Positions 1-7,458 of a DNA stretch of 43,457 nucleotides are shown here, piece by piece. The notes beneath the pieces were generated by a model. The model was not told the DNA's origin and searched no databases. It was given only the letters and a program-made list of their open reading frames with translations. Origin of the DNA: Planctomycetota bacterium. Its GTDB lineage: Bacteria > Planctomycetota > Phycisphaerae > WQYP01. A program made the position numbers and the translations under genes. Location: positions 1-43,457 of the forward strand of contig JAJYDW010000032.1 in assembly GCA_021790385.1 (NCBI GenBank), in the 5' to 3' direction. Position 1 is the stretch's first letter, and every line of letters starts with the position of its first letter.

Positions 1-2
1 CT

Positions 3-419
3 GAACCGGAAGTTCGGCTTCCCAACTATTATTCCGACGCCGAGCCGCCCCCCGCCACAACGCTGCACGGCCTGAAAATCACACCCATTGACGCTTCGTT
101 GGCGCGAAATTGCCGGACACCATTGCGCATTCACCAGGTTGCGGCCACAGTTGTGGCAGTTGCGGCTAACCTCACGGTGGTGGCAGCCCTTGTGGTGCAG
201 GCTTCCAGCCTGCCCGGTCCCCCCTTTCTGATAGGTTGCGGTTTTTGGAACTTTACGTACTCATGCCCATGGTTCAAGCCATTGTTACCACCGAAATCGC
301 CGAGTCATTTCGCACGGCCCAAGTGCGGGGAATGTTTGATCTACCGACAGAAAAGACCAGCCATGAACAATTTTCCGTCGAAGTGCCCGGGGTGGATGAG
401 GACTGGCAGATTGGGTTGA
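3..419 (+). CDS. possible 3' end of an upstream gene (partial)
   Basis: A reading frame is already open at the left edge and runs to a stop at 419. Its first 30 or so residues (starting EPEVRLPNYYSDAEPPP) have protein-like composition. From about position 145 it reads through the REP-like repeat and then overlaps the next gene in another frame. The simplest reading is the tail of an upstream gene whose natural stop was lost or displaced by the repeat. It could also be chance. I do not recognise the family. Confidence 0.25.
   Translation, partial: EPEVRLPNYYSDAEPPPATTLHGLKITPIDASLARNCRTPLRIHQVAATVVAVAANLTVVAALVVQASSLPGPPFLIGCGFWNFTYSCPWFKPLLPPKSPSHFARPKCGECLIYRQKRPAMNNFPSKCPGWMRTGRLG
153..219 (+). 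repeat. REP-like dispersed repeat, copy 1
   Basis: Positions 190-219 are identical to 1445-1474. The core 197-213 is a palindrome with arms GCAGGCT and AGCCTGC around a TCC loop. Weaker similarity extends upstream, so the unit is about 65-70 bp. Short GC-rich palindromes of this kind are typical REP elements mobilised by RAYT transposases, and a decayed RAYT gene lies at 7109-7458. Confidence 0.7.
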
Positions 420-1414
420 TTGTGGGACCGTCCGGCAGCGGCAAATCCACCATTGCCCGCCAGGCCTTTGCCACTCCCGATTGCCTATGGGCCACAGGCC
501 AATGGCCTGCAGATAAACCCATTGTAGACGGCTTTGCGTCCACGGTAGATATGCGCGAAATTACCCTGGCCCTTACCGCGGTGGGGTTTTCCAGCCCGCC
601 GGCATGGCTAAGGCCATACCACGTGCTTTCCAACGGCGAAAAATTCAGGTGCGATCTGGCCCGCCTCTTGTGCCAGGCCCAGCCCGGCCAAATCGCGGTC
701 ATGGATGAGTTTACCAGCGTGGTAGATCGCCAGGTGGCCAGAGTCGGTTCAGTCGCACTGGCCAAGGCCGTGCGGGGAAGCCCCGGCCGGAAGTTTGTCG
801 CCGTGAGTTGTCATGATGATATCGCCGACTGGCTCCAGCCAAACTGGGTCGTGGACATGGCCACGTGCAGCCTGGCCAGGGGGTTGCTTTGTCGGCCAAA
901 AGTGGAACTTTCCGTGCACCGCTGTCGGCAGGAACTTTGGCCCATGTTTAAGCGCCATCACTATTTAACTGGCAATTTGCCCAAATGCTGCCGGTGTTAT
1001 GCCGGCTTGATTGCCGGCCGGCCGGTGGCGTTTGCGGCGATAGCCCCGCAAATGGGGTTTGCGGGCTATTGGCGTTTTGGCCGGGTGGTGGTACTGCCAG
1101 ATTATCAGGGCATTGGCGTGGGTGGTCGCTTCCGCGATGCGGTGGCCGAAATTGAGGTTGCATTGCCCCAGGTCCGGCGGCTTTCGCTGGTTACCAGCCA
1201 CCCCGCCATGATACGTAGTCTGGCAAAAAGCCCGCATTGGCGCTGCCGCGCTATGGGTTATTCCAATGGAACTGCCATTCGTGCCGGCGGGCCATTACGG
1301 CCTGGGTGCCGTGCAGCCGGTTCTGCCGTGGCCGGTCGCATGGTGGTGTCTTTTGTTTACAGCAGCTCACGCGGGCACACGGGCCAATCCGCCGACCAGC
1401 CAGAGTTGCGGTAG
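263..1414 (+). CDS. ABC-type ATPase fused to a GNAT acetyltransferase domain
   Basis: The protein has about 383 residues. The N-terminal half is an ABC-type ATPase with Walker A GPSGSGKST near residue 55, an LSNGE signature loop, and Walker B ending IAVMDEF. The C-terminal half has the acetyl-CoA-binding signature VVVLPDYQGIGVGG of GNAT N-acetyltransferases. This architecture matches the COG2401 family (ATPase fused to a predicted acetyltransferase), whose role is unknown. There are no membrane segments, so it is not a transporter. Two in-frame ATGs (263 and 269) can serve as start; a TTG at 236 is possible but weaker. It precedes a small and a large terminase, which suggests a phage packaging neighbourhood. 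It is flanked by two copies of a REP-like repeat. The last 50 residues are arginine-rich and may be altered, because the stop lies next to the second repeat. Confidence 0.8.
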   Translation: MPMVQAIVTTEIAESFRTAQVRGMFDLPTEKTSHEQFSVEVPGVDEDWQIGLIVGPSGSGKSTIARQAFATPDCLWATGQWPADKPIVDGFASTVDMREITLALTAVGFSSPPAWLRPYHVLSNGEKFRCDLARLLCQAQPGQIAVMDEFTSVVDRQVARVGSVALAKAVRGSPGRKFVAVSCHDDIADWLQPNWVVDMATCSLARGLLCRPKVELSVHRCRQELWPMFKRHHYLTGNLPKCCRCYAGLIAGRPVAFAAIAPQMGFAGYWRFGRVVVLPDYQGIGVGGRFRDAVAEIEVALPQVRRLSLVTSHPAMIRSLAKSPHWRCRAMGYSNGTAIRAGGPLRPGCRAAGSAVAGRMVVSFVYSSSRGHTGQSADQPELR

Positions 1415-1474
1415 TTGCGGCGTAGCCAAAATCGGAGGCAGCCGTTGTGGTGCAGGCTTCCAGCCTGCCCGGTC
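1408..1474 (+). repeat. REP-like dispersed repeat, copy 2
   Basis: Second copy of the element at 153-219, in the same orientation. The palindrome is at 1452-1468. It sits just inside and after the 3' end of the ABC-GNAT gene, so that gene is bracketed by direct repeats about 1.25 kb apart. Confidence 0.7.
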
Positions 1475-1566
1475 GCATTCCTGCGCGTTACCGTTTGTTT
1501 ACGTCGCCGGGCACGGGCAAGCGAATGACACCGCCGGCAGCACCAGCCGCCCGGCCAAAAGGAATA

Positions 1567-1923
1567 ATGATGGTAGATTCTGCAAAACCTGAACAAAGCG
1601 ATAAGTCAAAGCAGGCCACACGCGTGGAAGCACTGGCGCTCACCGGTGCCATCGATGACGAAATTGCTTTACAGATGGAAATCTCGGTAAAAAAACTTCG
1701 GCATAAATTCGGCCCGGTTTTACACCGTGCCCGCTCCACGCTGAAAGTTCGCCTGCGGGCCCGCCAGGTTAATCTGGCCCTGCAGGAAGAAGGGAGTGAA
1801 CGTATGTTGCTCTGGCTGGGCCGGCAGTACCTGGGCCAGACGGAATCCCCTGCCGCCGACAACGCAGAGCACACGGCCGCCGGCGGCAAAGTCTACGTCG
1901 GCATCCGCCTGGAAGACATCTAA
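1567..1923 (+). CDS. small terminase-like helix-turn-helix protein
   Basis: About 118 residues. The centre (EALALTGAIDDEIALQMEIS and on through VKKLRHKFG) reads as a helix-turn-helix of the type found in phage small terminase subunits and homeodomain-like DNA-binding proteins. The start is set at ATG 1567 because AAAAGGAAT lies just upstream; an earlier GTG would translate through the REP-like repeat. Its position right before a large terminase supports a role in recognising the packaging site. The family is not certain, because small terminases are poorly conserved. Confidence 0.65.
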   Translation: MMVDSAKPEQSDKSKQATRVEALALTGAIDDEIALQMEISVKKLRHKFGPVLHRARSTLKVRLRARQVNLALQEEGSERMLLWLGRQYLGQTESPAADNAEHTAAGGKVYVGIRLEDI

Positions 1924-2123
1924 AAGTGTCAGGTACCTTTTAATGCCACCCGCCGACCGTCTCGTGCCGTCGCGCCTTCATCTGTAACATTAAAACTCCT
2001 GTCTCCTGCGTTTACCATCCCCCATATTTCACCTATATAACCTGCGCCGGACTGCCGCATGGCCCAAGGCGCAAGCACCCCGGCTGCAACGGTTACCAAA
2101 CCCTGACTCCAACGGGAAAAATC

Positions 2124-3638
2124 ATGGCCAAACCATGCCCTACCCATGCCGTACCATCCATTGTTCCGGGCACAATTACCACCCTTGATGCCACCGGCGC
2201 AGTCCACCAGATCAAAAAACGCGCCGGCAGTATTCCGGCACAATACCGGCCTTACCGGCCGTATGGGGCCGCGGAACAGTTGTTTTATTCCCGTGCCCCG
2301 GAAATTTTACTGGTCGGCCCGGCCGGTACGGGCAAAACCCGCGCCGTGCTGGAAAAAGTATTTTTATGTGCCCAGCGTTTTGCCGGCATCCGCGCCCTGC
2401 TGGCGCGAAAAACCCGGGCCAGCCTTAGCCAATCCGTTCTGGTAACGCTGGAAGATAAAGTGATCTGGGAAAACCATCCCGTACTCAACGGTGCCTCCCG
2501 GCGATACCGTCAGTCGTATCAATTTGCCAATCGCTCCGAACTGGTAACCGCTTCCCTGGATAAGCCGGACCGCATCATGTCCACCGAGTTTGACCTCATT
2601 GCCGCGTTTGAAGCAACGGAATTAACCCTGGAAGATTGGCAGAAACTTCTGTCCCGCTTACGCAACGCCCGTATGCCCTTCCAGCAGGCCATTGCCGATT
2701 GCAATCCCAGTTACCCCGGCCATTGGCTTAACCGCCGCGCCGCTGAGGGTACCATGCAGCGGCTGATCAGTTGCCATCAGGACAATCCATCTTTGTGGGA
2801 CCACGCCCATGGCTGCTGGACCCCGGAGGGTGAACGATACATGGCCACGCTGGGTCGGCTTTCAGGCGTAACCCGCCGCCGCTTGCTCGATGGCCTGTGG
2901 GCTGCGCCGGAAGGCCTGGTGTACCCCATGCTGCCGGAACTGGTTCTGCCCGATACCCATAACAAACCGCCGCTGCCGCCCTTGCGCGTCTGTGTCGGCG
3001 TGGACTGGGGTTTTCATGAGCCAACCGCCGTAGTGGTGGGCGTGTTGTGCGAAGACGATTGCCTTTATGTGGTGGAAGAATATTACCAAAGCGGTCAGGT
3101 GCCGGCGGAACTGGGCCTGCGGCTTCAGGCCCTGGTGGAACGGTGGAATATTGAGGTGCTGTTTTGTGATAGTTCCCGGCCCGAAATGATCGAGCAATTG
3201 CGGCGCTGGGATATTCTGGCCCGGCCCGCACCGGTAAAGCCAGTTGATCTGGGTATTTCCAAAGTGCTGGAGCGCCTGCAAAACCGCCAACTGAAAATTT
3301 ATGACTGCTGTGTGAATTTGCTTAATGAAGCGACGGAATATCATTACCAGCCGGGCGGCGAGGGCCGGCTGGCCAGACTGCCCGTGCAGATCAACGACCA
3401 TGCCATGGACGCCCTGCGGTATTTGGTGGTGGGTGTTGACTTTGGTCGCGGGCTTACCCGCCACCGTAGCGAATCTACCGGGCCAACGCCCGCACCCGCA
3501 CCGGCCGCCGCAGGTGCGTCATGCACCGCCGACGATGCTTGCGCTTCCACCATGGTCGCCGAAGAAAGCCCGTCCGCAGCAAATACGCCCGCGGAAAGCT
3601 GCGCCGCCAATTTGGCGGACCTGATCTGGGGTGAATAA
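2124..3638 (+). CDS. phage terminase large subunit
   Basis: A 504-residue protein with the two expected domains. The ATPase domain has Walker A LVGPAGTGKT near residue 62 and a Walker B-like strand FDLIAAFEATEL with the catalytic glutamate. The RNase H-like nuclease has its acidic residues in GVDWGF (about 294), LFCDSS (about 348) and DHAMDALRY (about 425). All key residues are present, so the enzyme looks functional. Large terminases cut concatemeric phage DNA and drive it into the prohead. The start is ATG 2124; upstream only a weak ribosome site is seen. No portal, protease or capsid gene follows: the next gene is a drug exporter. This is therefore a prophage remnant or an isolated packaging module. 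The alanine- and proline-rich tail after residue 450 is low complexity. Confidence 0.9.
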   Translation: MAKPCPTHAVPSIVPGTITTLDATGAVHQIKKRAGSIPAQYRPYRPYGAAEQLFYSRAPEILLVGPAGTGKTRAVLEKVFLCAQRFAGIRALLARKTRASLSQSVLVTLEDKVIWENHPVLNGASRRYRQSYQFANRSELVTASLDKPDRIMSTEFDLIAAFEATELTLEDWQKLLSRLRNARMPFQQAIADCNPSYPGHWLNRRAAEGTMQRLISCHQDNPSLWDHAHGCWTPEGERYMATLGRLSGVTRRRLLDGLWAAPEGLVYPMLPELVLPDTHNKPPLPPLRVCVGVDWGFHEPTAVVVGVLCEDDCLYVVEEYYQSGQVPAELGLRLQALVERWNIEVLFCDSSRPEMIEQLRRWDILARPAPVKPVDLGISKVLERLQNRQLKIYDCCVNLLNEATEYHYQPGGEGRLARLPVQINDHAMDALRYLVVGVDFGRGLTRHRSESTGPTPAPAPAAAGASCTADDACASTMVAEESPSAANTPAESCAANLADLIWGE

Positions 3639-3692
3639 CCAGCCCGCCGGGCCGCCCGCGCCCCTGTCTCCTATAGTCAGGCTTTTCTGTCA

Positions 3693-3722
3693 TAGCCGCG
3701 GCCGGAGGGCCCCGGCCGGCTA
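3693..3722. repeat. GC-rich imperfect palindrome after the terminase gene
   Basis: TAGCC (3693-3697) pairs with GGCTA (3718-3722), and GGCCGG (3700-3705) pairs with CCGGCC (3712-3717), giving an 11-bp stem with a 2-nt bulge. It could be a REP-type element or a terminator for the terminase transcript; no T-run follows. Confidence 0.55.
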
Positions 3723-3744
3723 CAGCAGCCTGTTGCCCCCGCGT

Positions 3745-3772
3745 CCCAACTCCCAATTCCCAATTCCCAACT
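3745..3772. repeat. four-unit heptamer tandem repeat
   Basis: Four 7-bp units run head to tail: CCCAACT, CCCAATT, CCCAATT, CCCAACT. Similar short tandem heptamers are known in cyanobacterial and other intergenic DNA. The surrounding 3639-3905 region holds no convincing gene. A possible -10 box TACAAT at 3832-3837 may serve the exporter gene, but no good -35 accompanies it. Confidence 0.7.
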
Positions 3773-3905
3773 CCCGTCTGCGGGCCGCCGCCCGTGTGCA
3801 CGGTTATGTTTATTTTGGCGGTCATGCAGCCTACAATCAGTATGGTTCGCGGCTGTACTGGCCACGCAGCCCACGAACGGGGCGTGGGCATGTGGTGGAG
3901 ATTCC

Positions 3906-5495
3906 ATGGCAGTAATTGATGCGGCAACCGATGCCGTGCCTGATTTACGCAAGCCGTGGGTACCGCGCAGCAATCCATGGCTCATTGCGTTTGCGGTGAT
4001 GTTGGGCACGTTTATGGAGGTGATGGATACATCCATCGCCAACGTGGCCTTGCCGCATATTGCCGGCAGCATGTCCATCACGCCGCACCAGGCCACCTGG
4101 GTACTTACCAGCTACCTGATTTCCAATGCCATTGTATTAACCGCCACCGCCTGGTTCAGCCGCACGTTTGGTCGCAAGCGATTTTTGCTCATCTGCATCG
4201 GCATTTTTGTCGCCGGCTCGCTGGCCGCCGGTCTGGCACCGAATATCGAAACGCTCCTTCTTGCCCTGATTGTTCAGGGCATTGGAGGTGGGGCGCTTCA
4301 GCCCAGCGCCCAGGCCATTTTGCTGGAAAGCTTTCCCGTGCGCAAACGCGGCAAAGCCATGGCTTTTTACGTATTGGGGGTAATCTGTGCCCCGGTGATT
4401 GGTCCGACGCTGGGTGGCTGGCTGACCGATTCCTACAGTTGGCGGTGGATGTTTTATATCAATATCCCGGTGGGTGCGGTGGCGTTTCTGCTGGTAGATG
4501 CCTTTGTGGAAGATCCTCCGTACATCCGCCACGCCGTTAAAACCGCCCTGGATATCGTCGGTTTTGTGCTGCTGTCGGTGTGGGTGGCCTGTCTGCAGAT
4601 TGTGCTGGATAAAGGGCAGGATGCGGACTGGCTTGGGGCGGTCTGGATTCGCTGGATGATCGGCATTGCGGTGGTGGGCTTTCTGGCATTTGTGGCCTGG
4701 GAGCTTACCGCCCGCGACCCGTTGATTGATTTGCGGGTGCTCAAGAACCGCAATTTCGGTTCGTCCACCGCCATTATGATGGCCGCGGCCATGGTTCTGT
4801 ACAGCACCACCACGTTGTTGCCGCTGTTTCTCCAGACGCTGATGGGTTATTCCGCTTTTCAAAGCGGATGGGCGGTAAGTCCGCGCGGTGTGGGTTCGGT
4901 AATAGGGGTGCTCATTGCCGGGCGCTTGATGGGTAAAATGGATGACCGCATTTTCATGGCAACATCGCTTGTGGCGCTGGCATGGTCCAGCTATTTGCTG
5001 GGGTCCATCAATTTGAACGTGGGCATGTTCAGCGTTACGGGGCCTATTATTGTCAACGGGTTTGCCGTAAGCCTGCTGTTTATTCCGCTGACCACTGTTG
5101 CGGTAAGCACACTGCGTAATGATCAGATCGGCAATGCCACGAGCATTTTTAACCTGATGCGCAATTTAGGCGGAGCGGTTGGCATTTCCATCACCACCAC
5201 CATGCTTTCACGTACCAGCCAGGTTTGGCAGAACGAACTGGTGCCCAACGTTACCCCGCTGAACCCGGCCTGGCGGCACAGTGTCAAGCACCTGCAGGCG
5301 GCTTTAGCGCACACCGGCCCGGCCACCCATGTGCACCAGCAGGTATTGGCGATTCTTTACCACAGCCTTCGCCAGCAGGCCAGTCTGTGGGCCTTTGTGG
5401 AAAATTTCCGGTTTTTAGGGCTGTTGTGTCTGGTTTGTGTACCGCTGGTGTTAATCCTGCGGCCGGTGCATCATCATACGTTGCCAAACCGGTAA
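3906..5495 (+). CDS. DHA2-family MFS drug efflux transporter (EmrB/QacA type)
   Basis: A 529-residue inner-membrane protein with the spacing of a 14-helix MFS exporter. Near the N-terminus it has the DHA2 signature (VMDTSIANVALPHIAG), then WVLTSYLIS, the loop motif RTFGRKR between helices 2 and 3, and the antiporter motif GPTLGGWL in helix 5. Such proteins expel toxic compounds in exchange for protons. No EmrA-type membrane fusion partner or outer-membrane channel gene is adjacent, so it may act alone or with partners encoded elsewhere. The start is the ATG at 3906. It is an ordinary chromosomal gene next to the phage fragment and marks the fragment's right edge. Confidence 0.93.
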   Translation: MAVIDAATDAVPDLRKPWVPRSNPWLIAFAVMLGTFMEVMDTSIANVALPHIAGSMSITPHQATWVLTSYLISNAIVLTATAWFSRTFGRKRFLLICIGIFVAGSLAAGLAPNIETLLLALIVQGIGGGALQPSAQAILLESFPVRKRGKAMAFYVLGVICAPVIGPTLGGWLTDSYSWRWMFYINIPVGAVAFLLVDAFVEDPPYIRHAVKTALDIVGFVLLSVWVACLQIVLDKGQDADWLGAVWIRWMIGIAVVGFLAFVAWELTARDPLIDLRVLKNRNFGSSTAIMMAAAMVLYSTTTLLPLFLQTLMGYSAFQSGWAVSPRGVGSVIGVLIAGRLMGKMDDRIFMATSLVALAWSSYLLGSINLNVGMFSVTGPIIVNGFAVSLLFIPLTTVAVSTLRNDQIGNATSIFNLMRNLGGAVGISITTTMLSRTSQVWQNELVPNVTPLNPAWRHSVKHLQAALAHTGPATHVHQQVLAILYHSLRQQASLWAFVENFRFLGLLCLVCVPLVLILRPVHHHTLPNR

Positions 5496-5526
5496 CAGTT
5501 TAACCGGGGAATTTATTTTCGAGCCA

Positions 5527-5556
5527 TTGCCCTGCCGGTGAAATTGGGGCTACAAT
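5527..5556 (+). promoter_or_regulatory. candidate sigma-70-type promoter
   Basis: TTGCCC at 5527-5532 and TACAAT at 5551-5556 are separated by 18 bp. It points at the small membrane-protein gene starting at 5596. Confidence 0.4.
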
Positions 5557-5595
5557 CGGTGGTATCCATGGAAGGGCATTGAATGGTGGCTGCAC

Positions 5596-5850
5596 ATGTG
5601 CAAAGAGAGGCCGAAATTGAATCCAGCTTCGGTGTCTGAGGATACTGCAACACCAAGTTCGCCGCAGGCACCTTTCGCCGTTCGCCTGGCCGGGTGGGTG
5701 TTGCTGGTGTTACTGGCGGCCATCACAATATGGATTGTGGATCGCAAAGCGGATAAAGATCAGCCCGGTCGGCCACATCCGCAGCCGGTGCTTACCGCTC
5801 ATGCGGGCGCGGCGGGGAATGCTGCTGCACCATTAGCCGGGCCGCGGTAA
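5596..5850 (+). CDS. small single-pass membrane protein, unknown
   Basis: 84 residues with one clear membrane segment (about 31-50, VLLVLLAAITIWIVD core) followed by a charged, proline-rich tail. It sits downstream of a plausible promoter. The ATG at 5596 has no good ribosome site. The preceding ATG at 5583 has one (AAGGG, 8 nt upstream) but opens only an 18-codon frame ending at 5639, overlapping this gene in another frame. The 3' end overlaps the tail of the CCA-adding enzyme gene on the other strand by about 59 bp. I do not recognise the family. Confidence 0.5.
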   Translation: MCKERPKLNPASVSEDTATPSSPQAPFAVRLAGWVLLVLLAAITIWIVDRKADKDQPGRPHPQPVLTAHAGAAGNAAAPLAGPR

Positions 5851-7045
5851 GGGCCGCTGTGCGATCCGGAAATTGATTTTCCAGTTGCCGATTGTAAAGC
5901 TCTTCCAGCCATGCCCGGAACTTCGGTCCGGGCCGTTGGCCCATGGCAATCAGGTCATCACCGGTGACCAGAGGATCCGGGGCCAGCGGTGTAGCACTTA
6001 GTTCCCGCACGCGGGCTTCCAAATCCAGTTTGGTGTTGGCATCGGGGGTGCCGGCCCGGTACAAAGCCAGCAGGTCCTGGCCCCGGCTGTCCGCCAGAAT
6101 GCGCTTGAGAACAGCCACTCGCTGGCTTTTCCAATTTTGCAGCACCGGTAACTGGGCAAGCAAAAACCTCAGGTCCGCGGTTTCCTGCGTACTTAGCACC
6201 CAGGATATTTGCATCGCTTCCGGCATGGTGTGGGCCTTGTGCGTGGAAGAAAGATCGCAGATTAAAGCGGATAGGGCCAGGGCGAAGCCGGTCTGCTCTG
6301 GTAAACCGCCCAGCCAACTGAGCTTGGCTGCCTGCACGTGTGCCGGTTCCAGCGGCCAGGGCCATACCGGTTGAAGCAGGCCCGTGGCCAGCAGCAACTG
6401 TGCCGCGGTTCGGCGCGACGGATGCATCAGGATCATTCGCATTTCCTGCCCGATTCGTTCCCGGCTGATAAGGGCCAGGGCCGCGGCGTGGCGGGAAATG
6501 GCTGCCAGCGTGGAGGTTTCAATCTGGAAATTCAGCCGGGCGGCAAAGCGAATGGCCCGCAGCATTCGCAGATGGTCCTCGGCAAACCGTCGGGCCGGAT
6601 CGCCAATGGCCCGCAGACAGCGGGCTTGAATATCTGCGCGGCCTCCGACAAAATCCAGAATGGTGCCCCGGATGGGGTCACAAAACAAGCCATTGCAGGT
6701 GAAATCTCGGCGCTGGGCGTCAAGTTGGGCGGAGGAAAAAGTAACACTGGTGGGGCGGCGGCCATCGTCGTATTGGCCATCCGAGCGGAATGTGGCCACC
6801 TCAATGGCGGCCCCGCGCCGGCGAACCAGCACCACGCCAAAAGCCACCCCAACTTTTTGGGCTTTGGGAAAGTGGCGCAGCACTTCTTCCGGATGCGCGG
6901 AGGTGGCCACATCGTAATCCTGGGGGGCAAGGCCCATGAGTTCGTCGCGCACGCATCCGCCGGCAAAATAGGCCTCAAAGCCCGCTTTTTGCAGAGTTTC
7001 AACTACGGCCAAGGCCGCCTGTCTGGATTGGTCCTGGGCCTTCAT
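5792..7045 (-). CDS. cca: CCA tRNA nucleotidyltransferase / poly(A) polymerase family
   Basis: About 417 residues. The class II nucleotidyltransferase head is clear: FAGGCVRDELMG, then DYDVATSA with the catalytic aspartates, then RRDFTCNGLF and the downstream helix RFAEDHLRMLRAIRFAARL that reads the incoming base. The C-terminal region is the helical tRNA-binding part. The enzyme adds or repairs the 3' CCA of tRNAs in the cytoplasm. It is needed here because both tRNA genes in this window lack an encoded CCA. The usual RRDFTINAL motif is slightly changed (CNGL), which is tolerable. The start is set at ATG 7045; a -10 box lies only 8 nt upstream, so the mRNA may be leaderless. Confidence 0.93.
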   Translation of the reverse strand: MKAQDQSRQAALAVVETLQKAGFEAYFAGGCVRDELMGLAPQDYDVATSAHPEEVLRHFPKAQKVGVAFGVVLVRRRGAAIEVATFRSDGQYDDGRRPTSVTFSSAQLDAQRRDFTCNGLFCDPIRGTILDFVGGRADIQARCLRAIGDPARRFAEDHLRMLRAIRFAARLNFQIETSTLAAISRHAAALALISRERIGQEMRMILMHPSRRTAAQLLLATGLLQPVWPWPLEPAHVQAAKLSWLGGLPEQTGFALALSALICDLSSTHKAHTMPEAMQISWVLSTQETADLRFLLAQLPVLQNWKSQRVAVLKRILADSRGQDLLALYRAGTPDANTKLDLEARVRELSATPLAPDPLVTGDDLIAMGQRPGPKFRAWLEELYNRQLENQFPDRTAALTAARLMVQQHSPPRPHER

Positions 7046-7053
7046 CAACGATT

Positions 7054-7059
7054 ATTGTA
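7054..7059 (-). promoter_or_regulatory. possible -10 box giving a leaderless cca mRNA
   Basis: On the minus strand TACAAT is followed by eight bases and then the ATG of the CCA-adding enzyme, so transcription would begin at or next to the start codon. The -35 region is weak. Confidence 0.35.
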
Positions 7060-7108
7060 GCATCAAATGGGGCGGGAGTCTTTGATTGACAAACGGTTCA
7101 TGAGTGGG

Positions 7109-7458
7109 AAAAAACGGTCATGCCGCTACATAAAACGCAATCCGCTGCGGGCAGAACTGGTAGAATCGGCGGGGCAATGGCCGTGGTGCAGCTTAGCCAG
7201 GCGGAGCGGCTCGAAGATTCCGGAATGGCTGCTGCCCATGAAAAGTGGCCGGTGGATGCCCCTTGCGATTGGCCGGCCTGGGTGAACCAAGCCGCAACAG
7301 CCGCGGAACTGAAGGAATGGCCAACCTGTGTAAAACGCAGTCGGCCTTATGGAGACCAACCATGGCAGGAACAAACCACCGAATGATTGGGACTGGAATC
7401 GACCTTGCGTCCGCGCTGCCGACAACGGGTCCGCATCAAAGACTCCCGACACCTTTGA
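7109..7458 (+). pseudogene. decayed REP-associated tyrosine transposase (RAYT), C-terminal part
   Basis: From about 7112 one frame reads CRYIKRNPLRAELVESAGQW followed by PWCSLARR, the typical RAYT stretch after the catalytic tyrosine. After a frameshift near 7225-7245 the next frame reads CDWPAWVNQAATAAEL and KRSRPYGDQPW, then an in-frame TGA (7384-7386, where Arg is expected), then LGLESTLRPRCRQR and the natural stop at 7456-7458. The order of blocks is that of RAYT proteins. The N-terminal HxH part is absent, because the CCA gene abuts directly. At least three lesions (5' truncation, frameshift, nonsense codon) make this a dead gene. It probably once mobilised REP palindromes like those at 153-219 and 1408-1474. 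Confidence 0.8.

Noticed and set aside
99..235. Gene starting at ATG-like position 99
   Set aside because: The frame is already open upstream and reads through the REP-like repeat, so a start here is not supported.
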